Below are positions 10,001 through 20,349 of a stretch of DNA of 64,000 nucleotides, in pieces; position 1 is the first letter of the stretch; every line of letters starts with the position of its first letter. Both the position numbers and the translations under genes were made by a program. Under the pieces are notes generated by a model. That model did not search any database, was not told the origin of the DNA, and was given only the letters and a program-made list of their open reading frames with translations. The stretch lies in NCBI GenBank assembly GCA_033980235.1, contig CM067076.1, positions 29,426,968-29,490,967 of the forward strand, in the 5' to 3' direction. This DNA is from Diadema setosum (Eukaryota > Echinodermata > Echinoidea > Diadematoida > Diadematidae).

Positions 10001-13000
10001 TGTCCACAAGCCAACACGCGTTACCGCCTCCTCTTCTACGTGTATTGACCTTATACTTACTACAATACCTGAGAGCCATATTATAACTGATGTTGCACAG
10101 ATCTCGTTAAGTGATCATTACATGATTTTCACGTGTGTTAAGTGTTCGGCTAGAAACTCAGGCCATAAATTGGCCCGTTTCAGAGATTACAGTGAATTTA
10201 ACTGTGATGATTTTGTCAATGATATACACTTTGTATGTAACTGTGATGTTTTGACAAATCATCAAGATTTCTCATCTCAAATTATTTGTGATGATATTTG
10301 GCAAAATTGGATAAATGCATTTCTGAAAATATGTGATAAACATGCACCAATTAAATATATTCGAATAAAGAATAGATATAATCCATGGATAACATCAGAA
10401 ATTATAGGTATGATGTATAAGAGAGATTACCTTAAACGCAAGGCTACATGTGCTACTTCTTTGAATGAATATCGGAAACAAAGAAACATTGTCACTGATG
10501 CAATTCGTAAATCAAAGAAAGTGTATTTAGTATCAGTTTCTGAAACGTATAAAAACAACCCTAAGAAACTTTGGAAGGAATTACATAGAGCCACGGGTAA
10601 TTCGAAGTATCTTAATAGTGTTCATAATGAAATAAGTCCTGACAAATTGAATGATTTTTTTTGTAAATGTTGGGCAGAAAATTTTTAATTCTTTTGATAA
10701 TGCATCATTATGTTGGAAAAACCCGAAATGTCTTTACGAATTTAGATTCTCTGATATACAAGAGGATGATGTACTAAAGATTTTACGTGAACTGCCCAAA
10801 GACAGTAATTTAGATATTTTAGATATAGATAGTAAACTTTTGAATATTGCCGCACTATATATATCTAAAACTTTGACTGGTATTTTCAATGGTTCGTTAA
10901 AGAGTGGACTTGTATTTGAAGATTGGAAATTCGCCCGTGTCACCCCTGTCTACAAAGGGAATGGAGATAAAGAAGTTTTGTCAAATTACAGACCGATTTC
11001 GGTTGTCTCTCACGTTGCAAAAATTCTTGAAAAATTTGTCCAAAAGCAATTCATTTCTTATTTACTTCATCATGAATTGATTACTGTTGAACAGTCAGCA
11101 TTCTTACAATATCATTCAACCGTTACGTGCTTGCACAGAGTAATTGATGACTGGCTTGAAGCTCTAAATGCCCGTGAAGTAGTGGCAGTGTGTTTCCTAG
11201 ATATATCCAAATGTTTTGATGCAATTTCACATGAATTATTACTTTTGAAATTGCAATATCATGGAGTTTATGGCACTGAATTATGCTGGTTTGAGAGTTA
11301 CCTGAAAGGAAGGAAACAAGCAGTATGTTTGAATGGAAAGCTATCAAAGCCAAACAAAGTAACAATAGGAATCCCTCAAGGTGGAGTTCTTGGACCCATA
11401 CTCTTTTTGCTCTTTATCAATGATATCACTCAGAGTGTTAATTCAGGTATATGTAATATATACGCTGATGACGTTGCAATCTACAGCTATGGGCAAAATG
11501 TAAATGATGTTGAAATAAGGCTTCAAGCCTGCATTGATGAAATATATAGCTGGTATAGAAATAACAAATTGAAAATTAATGCTGATAAAACAAATGTAAT
11601 GGTTGTATCCTCACGTTTTAAGCCTAATTTGAAGGATTTGAATGTGAATCTTAATGGAATCAGACTGAAACAAGTCGATTGTGTAAAATATTTGGGTGTT
11701 AACATAGACAGTCATTTGACTTGGGATAATCATGTAAAACAGCTGTGTAAAAGCTTAGCATATAAAGTGTTTTCTTTACGACGACTTAGTAGCACCCTTG
11801 ACACTCGGTTACTTAACATCCTATACAAGTCTACCATTCAACCATGTTTTGACTATGCTTGTTCTGTGTGGGGAAACTGCTCCGCAAAAAATCACGAATC
11901 TTTACGACGCATTCAAAAAAGAGCTGCCCGTGTAGTTTCCAAACAATTTGGATATGGTGATATAAGCGTGACTGAATTGTTTAACCAATTGAAATGGCAA
12001 AGCCTAGAAACCCGACGTGACTATTTTCTTTGTATGCTCATGTATCAAAGCATTCACGGCACAGCACCAGTCAGGCTTTGCAATGAAGTAGAAATGTATT
12101 TTGATAGACATGGCCTAAACACAAGAAATGCAAATTCGTTAAATGTAGTATTACCGAAGCCAAACAATGAAATGTTTAAACAATCTTTCAGATACTCGGG
12201 CTCCATTGCCTGGAATTCTCTTCCCAATGAATTACAAAATGCACCAACTCTTTTGACTTTTAAAAGGTTTTACAAACGTACCTTTTTTAAGACATATATT
12301 GTGAAATAGCAGTTCTTAGTTATTCAATGCCTTGAAATGTATGTATACAGCCGTCACTACATTTTTATTTTGCCTAATGTCGTGTATTTGTATATCCAAT
12401 GCTGATTGTAAACTTTTTTTCCTTTATTTGAATTTTGTGAGCTTTTCCTGCATGGGGATTCCTCGGATATTTCATTAAGTACGATTTTATATTTTCAATG
12501 ATTGATTGATTAATTGTTATAATGGTTATTTTGAACTGCCGGGCTGTCACCTTTTACCAGTCACCTACCACACATTTTCATCTCTGTATTTTAGTAGGCC
12601 TATTCATAGAAATGGAGGTTGTTGTATCGCATTTTTTTTTTATTTGACACGTTTATGTACATGTATAATGCCATCGCCAGTGTCGTATTAATGTATATTA
12701 CGTTGTGTTTCTAGAATGTGTATTGTATGTGTGCATTGTTTGTGTGAGTATTTGCCTGTGATATGTCATCTTGTATGTATCACTGCATGTGGTGCGAGTG
12801 TGTGCTCGAGTGAGTTTTGTGTGTGGTGTGTCTGTTGATGGTGTGCGTGTGTAATTGTGTGTGTGTGTGTATGTGTGTGTGTGCGCGTGTGTGTGTGCGC
12901 GTGTGTGTGTGTGCGCGTGTGTAAGTGAGTGTGCCGTGTGTGAACTGTAGGCTTGACCGAGTGTCTGGTGTTGTATAAATGGGGTTGCTGAAAACTGCGT

Positions 13001-16000
13001 GTTTCAGTCTTGTGTGTATTGATTCTGTTTGGTTTGAATAGTGGGCAGAATATACTCCAAAACTTAGCATTTTTCATTTTTTTTTTAAACGAATTGTGCA
13101 TTTGTATCCCAGTCCGGCACTCCTTTTTGTTCTAAATCCGTTGAAAATGATTTTTTTTTTTCTCGCTTTTTGATGGTCTCTCTTTTATAGTATATATACA
13201 TGTATCCCCTGTGCAGGAAAATGCATTGTTTTTACACAGGACTTCGATGTAAAACAGCTCTTAGCTGATCGTTTTTATCCTGTATAAATATGTTTCAATA
13301 ATAAAATAATAATAATAAATAATAATAAATAATATACCGTGGTATTATGGCTGGAAGTGAAGCCATGTCTTAAATCCTTATTTTGCATTATCCTTACTTT
13401 GCATACCACATTAGCACAATTGCATGAGTGCTGTCATTACCAATCTGTATAGGAACTATTAAATTGCCTAGCCTATTATGAGAGATTACACGGTACCTAA
13501 TCCTCTTTAATCCTGTTCATGGTCCGAGGTGCATTGCTTTACAGTACACCTGATTTGGCGGGCTAAGTAACCTACACTAAGGTCAAGTTTGGAGGGATAT
13601 GATGAATGAAGTGTGCTCATGAAAACACGCTGCAAGTAACTGCTGTAAAGTGTCTGGGCACATAGAAGAATTCAGTTGGACAAATACCTATTGAAATACA
13701 TGACTTGTGAACTGTACTGGAATATGTGTAGAGTGATTGTTAGGCAACATTTAAGTCAGAAGCTGTTTATTGTAGCCTTTAGATTTATATCAAATATTAT
13801 CACATTTTCTCTGATGTAATGTAACCACTGTATATCAAGTCACACTCATTGGTGTTGCCAGTACTATTTTTTTATCATAACACTCAGTGTCTTTTAGTGC
13901 ACTCAAACCCTCTGAAGAACTACCTGCATTATTGTTGCAGGCATGAAGGCTTTATCTGTTGCATTGAAAGACAAGAAATATGCTGGTACATCCAACATCT
14001 CGCAGTGACTATGATGGTGTCTGCAGCATTCATTATGCAATGTAGTATTCAGGGGATAAATAAAATAGTGTGCTTCCTCTAAACCTTTGTCACAATAATG
14101 TACATATATTCCTCACAACATCAGAGTCATATCTTGGAGCAAATGTTCATCATTGTGAGTCAAATTCCTACTGCTAGATTCTCAAATACCCAAGAACAGA
14201 CTCGATAAGTTTGTTCATGTGAAGTTCCATGTGTTTGGTAATGGGTTTGATAAATTAGGTACTTTGCAAGGAAATATTGATGTATTATATATTTACAATG
14301 ATCAGGGTGATAGTTAGTGTTACACTTTGAATGATGCAATTGTTTCATCTACCACACAGATTACTAGAAGCCATTGGTAGCTGCCAATCTTAGTGCAAAT
14401 ATGAGGCACTGCATGTTACTGTAAAAGTGGAAATTTTCGTGCATTTCGTGCAACCAGAAACTAGCACGAAAATAAAAAGCACGCAAATATTTTTGCTGGC
14501 CATATGTTCCTGTGCGTAATGTCTTGATTCCGCGGAGTTAAAAAACACGCGAAACTCTTCTTTCCCGGCCAAGTGCGAAAAATTAGTCGCGCGAAAATAT
14601 CTACTTTTACAGTATACAAATTACACCCTAGAGTAGAAGCATCATGTCATGTTTTCTTCATTCTCAACAAAATGCATATATATATATATACATATATATA
14701 TATAATGTGAGAAATAGTTCCCTGGGTCCCGAACGTATGCGGTGCCGCATTGTTGGATGCATATAGTTGAAAGAAATTGGACTGAGGCGGGACGTTGCTC
14801 TCGATCTTAGTCTCCCTTTTATTTGTCAAGCTTTCGGCCCGTCATTGGGCCTTCGTCAGGACCATATATATGTATATATATATTAAATATATATATATAT
14901 ATATATATTATATATACAAGTGTATATATACATCTGTGTGTGTGTGTGTGTGTGTGTGTTTGAAAATGTAGAATTGTCAGATGTAAGAAGTACAGTGTAC
15001 CCTTTACCATGACTTGTTTGCCATGCACCCACTTGCATAAACTTTGTTTACTAAAGTGTGGTTGCAAGAATAACCTTGAGAGGTTAGAGAACCATGCCAG
15101 CAATGATGCCAAAAGCTGCACATAAAAAAAATCAGGGAAAAAAAATGAAAATGGTGTGTGTAAGTGCAAAAAATTCTCACAGGTTCTTGTGACAACCAAG
15201 AAAGAGAAAAATGAATGCTCAAAAGTTTGATGAAACTTGAAAAAAGAAAGAGTGACATCTTCCTTCTGATAAACTATGAACTTTGCTCTTTGATCTTCCT
15301 TACATTACTATAGGTGAAGGACATGCCACATATCACATTTCCAGCTGAAGAGGGAGCCCTTTACAGCATCATCATGACTGACCCCGATGCGGCGGAGACA
15401 GTGCGGGAAGTCCACCATTTTATGATGGTCGACGTCTCGGGTGGGGACTCCAAGACGGGCAAGATCCAGACAGAGTATGTTGGATCTGGTGCCCCTGAAG
15501 GCTCAGGTATCAAAGAAATCTCTTTTAAAATGCTTTTGGAGAAAGAATTTATTGTGCTGTGTATCCGCCCACTTATCATTCGACCACAGATAGCGTTAGA
15601 ATTTAATTCAATGTTTTATGCAAGTGAATTAAACAAACTGTGCACTGAACCATTTCTAGAAAGAAAATTGTTAAAAGATAATAATGATGTACATATAAAA
15701 CCAGGTATTTTGAATGCAACAGACATTGTACCTCACTACTTTCCGCACAAGTACTGTGTACATGATGGAATAATGTTCATTCTCTTTGGTATGCAGTTGT
15801 GTGCATTTCATATATTTCATATTTTGAATATTTTCTTGGAATATTTCATAGTGACAACAGAGTCAGTAAATCCCATGTATGAGCAAACATAACTGTTAGA
15901 GTGTGATGAAGTTATGTTGTGAAGACCTTGTTATAGTAAGATTAAGTGGAGTCCCAGAGGGCATTCATAGAAGGATAGTTCTTGGCTAATCCTAATCTGT

Positions 16001-16566
16001 GCTAATCCCTTTCAGAAATGTCAAGCCTGAACTTGATTGCATTGAATCTCACACAATGGTTTTAGAAGAAAAGACCACAAAACTGTTTGTCTACACTCAC
16101 TTTCTCTCCTTTTTGTCTTTCTCTATCCTCCGTTCCCTTCATACTGCTCTTCTCTCACGCTGTATCATTATGTTTCTCTCTGTCCCTCTCTTCTTTCCCC
16201 TCCTTTTCCTGCCTCGCTACCTTCCTTTTTCTCTCTGGTATAATCTGTTTCTATCTTTATCCAATCTCTCCCCTCCTACTTCCATTTCTTTCTTCTGTCA
16301 TCTTTCCCTCTCCCTCTCCTCTCTCTCTCTCTCTCCCTGCAGGCTTGCACCGATACTGCTTCCTCATCTACAAGCAGCCACCAGGGTACGTTCCTTCCGA
16401 AGCTTATCGGCCGCGGAACAAGGAGCGGCGCTACAAGTGGAGCCTGCGCAGGTTCGCCGCAGAGAACAACCTGGGTGACCCCGTTGCCGGGAACTTCTTT
16501 AGGGCTCAGTATGACGAGTGGGTGCCGGTTCAACGTGCAGAACTTGAGGCTGCCACACCACAATAA
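7030..16566 (+). CDS. PEBP1: PEBP-A: phosphatidylethanolamine-binding protein (3 coding exons, 182 aa)
   Basis: Coding exons are 7030-7161, 15314-15506 and 16343-16566, all with GT/AG borders (donors at 7162 and 15507; acceptors TATAG and CTGCAG). Phases are 0 then 1. The 182-aa product has the usual family length (~185 aa). Exon 1 ends in GNELTPTQ. Exon 2 carries MTDPDA and the HHF pair that line the anion/phospholipid head-group pocket, then YVGSGAPEG. Exon 3 carries LHRYCFLIYKQPPGY and DPVAGNFFRAQYDEWVPV. No signal peptide is seen, so a cytosolic protein is expected. In animals, PEBP1/RKIP binds phospholipid head groups and can inhibit Raf kinase signalling; that role is family knowledge. 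The start is the first in-frame ATG, preceded by AACAACA. Intron 1 is 8.15 kb and hosts a LINE in sense orientation. An ORF retaining intron 2 would end at 15892. Confidence 0.93.
7365..7566 (+). repeat. dispersed repeat (copy 1 of 2), 'GGGCTTGACATAAGTGGCCC' family
   Basis: The segment from GGGCTTGACAT through GTCGGGCCACCAAA to TTAGTGGCCCACACTG matches, in reverse complement, the segment around 47985-48152. The two copies differ at scattered bases. I see no ORF or clear terminal inverted repeat, so the class is unknown. Confidence 0.6.
7975..9342 (+). CDS. LINE ORF1 with SGNH esterase domain (455 aa)
   Basis: The N-terminal ~220 residues contain a helical/coiled stretch (around QNLSLQVKHLSKEVNDLRVL). 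The C-terminal half is an SGNH/GDSL-like hydrolase. It has LLIIGDSM with the nucleophile-type Ser at residue 250, HLGTNN at about 299-303, and DGIHLNGFG with Asp384 and His387. Esterase-type ORF1 proteins are known in CR1-group LINEs and are thought to act on membrane lipids or assist particle formation; their exact role is unsettled. The stop at 9342 overlaps the open frame of ORF2, which begins by 9231. Confidence 0.88.
   Translation: MAKSKRKHSLKTNTFYGKPGTEDFRCKLPKHITNDSIYTVLHHLLKHDIGDAALEEEQIEYLTGELKMIYANLNVEIARHYSNIAIQNGRHHFSRVTSNGILFDNTLLDTSIQGNPSTSPNRISNTATPASPIVMSDSPNAHDNDHSPVDSSMCLQNLSLQVKHLSKEVNDLRVLVNALTPQNNESDRHVIERINGLTTSTGEHQTSAQHPSADEQLRAYRDKHKVQHASLITPQSVTSEGASLLIIGDSMTKKIVPSRLSKRRRVASKSLPGARIEDAFEATCAAANQHQPDEILLHLGTNNLPHDDDNEVIAKLASLADQIVEETSASAITLSSIIHRANETTKEFSKVEDVNRGLKLLANKHGWSFIDNSNIDPRSHLSVDGIHLNGFGIRALAINYIAHIRGNTTRITDESSPSFWQHHHQKFRRRPKGRVFPRDWMDSLETAKRLLNPNH
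9231..12309 (+). pseudogene. LINE ORF2 endonuclease/reverse transcriptase, one frameshift
   Basis: Two abutting frames, 9231-10688 and 10651-12309, together cover a CR1-type ORF2. The first has the APE endonuclease: LKVAHINVCSLLPK, CISETWL (catalytic Glu), YRPPNAG, ILGDFNVDY, and LSDHYMIF at its end. The second has the reverse transcriptase: NYRPISVVS, FLDISKCFDAISHELLL, GIPQGGVLGPILF, the catalytic YADDVAIY, INADKTNVMV and VKYLGVNID. The usual QKRAARVVSK C-terminal region follows. The break lies in a run of eight T (about 10656-10663), where one base has been gained or lost. All catalytic motifs are otherwise present. A sequencing or assembly error in the homopolymer would give the same picture. 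Confidence 0.88.
12310..13331 (+). repeat. LINE 3' UTR with TG/CG-rich microsatellite and AAT tail
   Basis: This is noncoding sequence after the ORF2 stop. It contains a TG/GCG microsatellite at about 12851-12925 and ends in repeated AATAAT/AATAAA units. The minus-strand ORFs here (His/Thr-rich) are translations of the microsatellite. Confidence 0.6.
14419..14612. mobile_element. MITE, CTGTAAAAGTGGA family (copy 1)
   Basis: The element begins CTGTAAAAGTGGA and ends with its inverted match TCTACTTTTACAG. It is flanked by TA on both sides (14417-14418, 14613-14614), a Tc1/mariner-type target duplication. It is rich in CGCGAAA motifs and has no ORF. A second copy is at 61085-61293. Confidence 0.8.
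14705..14862 (-). repeat. repeat fragment, possibly Penelope-like, inside (TA)n
   Basis: On the minus strand this island of unique-looking sequence contains GACGAAGGCCC, GGGCCGAAAGCTTGAC and CGTTCGGGACCCAGGGAAC. It is bounded on both sides by AT/TA microsatellite. I associate this motif set with Penelope-like retroelement termini in marine invertebrates, but that is recall, not a search. No reverse transcriptase is present. Confidence 0.4.
14865..14960. repeat. TA and TG microsatellites
   Basis: TA-rich runs cover about 14865-14930, followed by a TG run at about 14936-14960. Confidence 0.85.
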
Positions 16567-17181
16567 ATTTGGATAGACTCTGTGGTCTGGATTAGAAATA
16601 GATGGTATCATGACTGTGTCATGTAACGGTGGTCAGAATACAAACTAAATCAATCCATTCCTATCTGAAAGCGAAACTGTGCAGCATATGCATGCAGTAG
16701 CCTCATGTATTCCTGTTCAGTTGTAGGACCGTGTATACAAGTTAATAGGAAGTACTTTGTACTGTTGTAAGACCAGTATGTTAGTCCATGGGAAGTAAAT
16801 TTCACTGTGTTTTGTTTTCACAGTGGTGCCTTCCAATGAACATTAACTGTAATCATACTACATGTATTGTGATATGTAACAGCATAAATGTTGTTCACAC
16901 TTTAACAAAGTGGGATAATTTTACCAAATTTGTGAGAATCATATGCAATGTCCATAATGAATGATTTCCCTATTTTTGGGGGGTTACTTTTGCATTATGT
17001 GGTACTCTTGCAGCTATGATGGAAAGTAAAGAGTTAGGTCTTTACAAGTTATGCATACAGTGCCCTCTTGTCATAGCAAACACGGTTTTAACAAAATTTT
17101 TTGTAACAACAAAGCAAAAATTTAGGTTCCAAAATTATCATTTATACATATGGTATCTATGGTTAAAACGAAATCTCAGTA

Positions 17182-17428
17182 CAGTGCACTCCCATTATAA
17201 TGAACAACATTATAACAAATTCCGGTTACAACGAAATAAGAATTCAGGCAGCAACATTGTCCACTCTATGTACACTGTATTTTTATTGTTTATTTGTTTG
17301 GTTATAACAAAATTTTGATATAACAAAAGAAAACTGGTGGTCCCAAGGACTTCATTAAAACGGGAGTCCACTGTATAACAAAAGAAAGCCACTGGTCCCG
17401 AGGACTTCATTATAAAGGGAGTGCACTG
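17182..17428. mobile_element. MITE, CAGTGCACTCCC family, with a doubled right end
   Basis: The left end CAGTGCACTCCCATTATAA matches the inverted right end TTATAAAGGGAGTGCACTG. An earlier right end, CGGGAGTCCACTG, finishes at 17373, so the right terminus is present twice. The interior carries several TTATAACAAA/ATTATAACG motifs. Related copies are at 55781-55950 and 60616-60690. Confidence 0.75.
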
Positions 17429-18579
17429 TGTAGATGATCATGTGTTTGTTTGTTTTTTCTATGCAACATTTTGAATGAAGTTTATTTATTGTCCTGTTTG
17501 TAACAAATCATATTGAATGAGGTATGCTATCTTTATGTTTCTTATATGAAGTACATGTATGTGGTATAATCCATGGAAGGATGTAATAATTATGTTTCAT
17601 CGTGGACAATTTATGCTATGCACTAAACATTGGATTCAGCGCGTGTATATTTTTTTATGTGTTTGCAGCAAAACTTTATTTTCCCTTTCAGGCTGAATTG
17701 CTCTTTTTTTCTTTTTCTTTTTTCTTTTTTCTTTTTTTGCTGTGGGGACTCCATTTCTATTCATTTATAGCATTCCAACATTTGATGTAAAATCTGTGCC
17801 TTAACTTGATCCATGTCATGTGCAATATAAGATAAGAAAAACTTGATCATTTGTACTGGTAGTGAATGAACTACTGAAAGTTGTCATTATGCACAAACAT
17901 ATATAACACATATTCGTCAGGCTCAATATGCAGTGGGCAGCAAGGCATTACTTAGAATTACTGTATTTCAGCTCAAATATTTAGCTTCTACATCATCTTT
18001 CTTATATAGAATTTTTTTTTCTGTCATTTTATGGATTGATAGTAAGGGTATTATGGTCATTGTGATTTGTCAGAGCAGATGTTTGAAGCTCACCAACTCA
18101 TCATCAATTGGACATATACATGTATGTACACCAAACCAGTCTTGTGTCATCTGTGACTATTCAATCTCCCCAAAAGAGGTGTGAATGAAAACATTAAAAA
18201 AAATTATAGTACAGTGAATTGTTTGTGAGCGCATACATCTCGAGACTGTTTGAAGTAATATCTGATGTTCTCAAATCAATTTTCAAATTTTAATGTTTGT
18301 CTATTCATAATATTGCTCCTGACGTAAATCAGAGTGCATGATAGCAATAATATCTTGATGGTATAATTGTATTATACTTGGAAATATGAGTTGATATGCT
18401 TATTCAAAATAAAACAAAATGGAAAGAAATCTGGATGACTCAATATTCAGTTTGTGTTGTAACTGCCTTACTTTTCATTGCAATCTTTCTTAACATGTAT
18501 GTTGAGACAATGGAGTGTCTGGACGCAAGATGAATATAAAAAAAATGTGATTTTGTTTTTGTTTTTTTGCTTCATTTAA

Positions 18580-19145
18580 AGGACAAGTTCACCTTCATAG
18601 ACATGTGGGTTGAGTGAACGCAGCAATATTAGTAGAACACATCAGTGAGAGTTTGAGCAAAATCAGACAATCCGTTAAAAAGTTATGAATTTTTGAAGTT
18701 TCTGCTCAGTCACGGCTGGATGAAAAGACTACTATAGCTTGTGATGTCACACGAGTACAATGATATAAAGAAAGAATAAAGAAAATTCAATAATATTTCC
18801 ATTTTTCTCCCATAACAAAAGAACGCTCGACTTCTCTCTTTCAGAAGGCAGGGGGAATAATATTACCCTTAATATATGTCAGTAGCAAGTCGAAGAACTG
18901 TGCACTTTATTCAAAAAGTAAAGTTTTGTGAAATTCTCTTTTTATTTTCCTTATACATGTATAGTTGTACGCATGTGACATCATACACTGTAGTAGTCTT
19001 CTCTTCCAGGAGTGACTGCGCAGATACTTAAAATATTCGTAACTTTTCAACGGATTGTCCAATTTTCCTCAAACTTTCACTGATGTGTTCTACTAATATT
19101 GCTGCATTCTCTCAATCCGTATGTATATGAAGGTGGACTTGTCCT
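18580..19145. mobile_element. long foldback MITE with TTAA flanks (copy 1)
   Basis: The sequence from AGGACAAGTTCACCTTCATA is mirrored at the other end by TATGAAGGTGGACTTGTCCT. The inverted arms extend for roughly 200 bases each (shared words include GCAATATTAGTAGAACACATC and CGGATTGTCC). TTAA lies at both borders (18576-18579 and 19146-19149), the target preference of piggyBac-type elements. No transposase is present. A second copy starts at 63796. Confidence 0.85.
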
Positions 19146-19875
19146 TTAACATCTGTAAGATGTATAGGTGTGAATGAAATCATATGGCTGTAATGTCTGT
19201 AGCATGGCAGCTTTGGCGTACATCAGCTTAATCATTGGAATTATGATGTGAAATGAAATGAAGCAATAAAGAACTGATATTCCATAGGATGAAATTTCCC
19301 ACGTGATCCTGTGAAGAGTTTTTGATATGTTTTGTTGAGGATACGAAAGTCAGATGTCAAGAAGTTTGCGTTACAGGTGTTTAACATTGATTACCCTACA
19401 CATATCTGTACATGTAATTGTTCAACAATAATACACGTGTAGTCATTCATGCTTACTGAGGTACAGGGTAGTACCAGGGTAGTATAATTCAGTTGTACTG
19501 AACAATTACTGTTAGGCGAATTTATCAGTTAGAAATTTCTTTTTATCGGTTCAAGCAAAGAGGAACCTTAGCTTGTAACGAGGACCTAACGACCGTGACA
19601 ATTACCTTGTTCTGTTTCTCACTACACGTACATTAGGGTTCTAAAACAAAGAAAGAAAGGAGTCGGGAACTGCAAAATAACCTTGTTATGTGAGAGTTTT
19701 ATTACACGCGACCTCTTTATGACGAGGTTCCACAGTAGTACAGAAATAACAATTATAACTGTTAGCTTTTGTCACTATCCTATAGGGGAACACAGTTAAA
19801 TGCAACGGGAGCACGAAGTACCGTGTCCTCTATCGGAAGTGTGAATTGACTGCACTTTTGTTGGTAAGAACTTAA

Positions 19876-20231
19876 TTGTGATGTGATGTGATGTGATGTG
19901 ATGTGATGTGATGTGATGTGATGTGATGTGATGTGATGTGATGTGATGTGATGTGATGTGATGTGATGTGATGTGATGTGATGTGATGTGATGTGATGTG
20001 ATGTGATGTGATGTGATGTGATGTGATGTGATGTGATGTGATGTGATGTGATGTGATGTGATGTGATGTGATGTGATGTGATGTGATGTGATGTGATGTG
20101 ATGTGATGTGATGTGATGTGATGTGATGTGATGTGATGTGATGTGATGTGATGTGATGTGATGTGATGTGATGTGATGTGATGTGATGTGATGTGATGTG
20201 ATGTGATGTGATGTGATGTGATGTGATGTGT
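19876..20231. repeat. perfect pentanucleotide satellite (ATGTG)n, about 70 copies
   Basis: About 355 bases consist of the unit ATGTG with no interruption that I can see. None of the three minus-strand frames has a stop, giving artefactual ORFs of HITSH repeats. It lies about 120 bases past the stop of PEBP-B, so it may be transcribed as part of that gene's 3' end. Confidence 0.97.
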
Positions 20232-20349
20232 GCGTCCGAGCACTGCGTGCATGGGAAACGCTTAACTCGGAATAGCTCGGCATGAAAGAATGTATTGATA
20301 GTTTGTAAACATTTTAAATACACACTGTATGTATGATAAAGGAGACACG

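Larger units (their letters stand above)
7578..13331 (+). mobile_element. nearly full-length CR1-like LINE in PEBP-A intron 1
   Basis: The element holds an esterase-type ORF1, an endonuclease/RT ORF2 and a ~1 kb 3' UTR ending in an (AAT)n-like tail at about 13296-13331. The 9-base word ATATACCGT occurs just before it (7569-7577) and just after it (13332-13340), a candidate target-site duplication. The 5' leader starts with three copies of a 10-base unit AGTGACCACA (about 7591-7620). It lies in the same direction as the host gene. One frameshift is the only coding lesion I see, so insertion seems recent. Confidence 0.75.
13341..15313 (+). other. rest of PEBP-A intron 1
   Basis: Intronic DNA with no further exon that I can support. 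It holds a TA-flanked MITE (14419-14612), a possible Penelope-like fragment (14705-14862), TA-rich runs on either side of that fragment and a TG run (about 14936-14960). Confidence 0.6.
16567..19875 (+). other. PEBP-A 3' UTR and convergent intergenic DNA
   Basis: No coding signal was found. The PEBP-A 3' UTR must start here. AATAAA-type signals occur near 18406 and 19266, so its end is not fixed. The stretch also contains two MITEs (17182-17428 and 18580-19145) and a T/C-rich run near 17702-17738. Confidence 0.5.

Noticed and set aside
12766..13101. His/Thr-rich ORFs
   Set aside because: They read through the TG microsatellite in the LINE 3' UTR.
19780..20323. Three long minus-strand ORFs of repeated HITSH
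   Set aside because: They are translations of the perfect 5-bp satellite; no stop can arise in any of the three frames.
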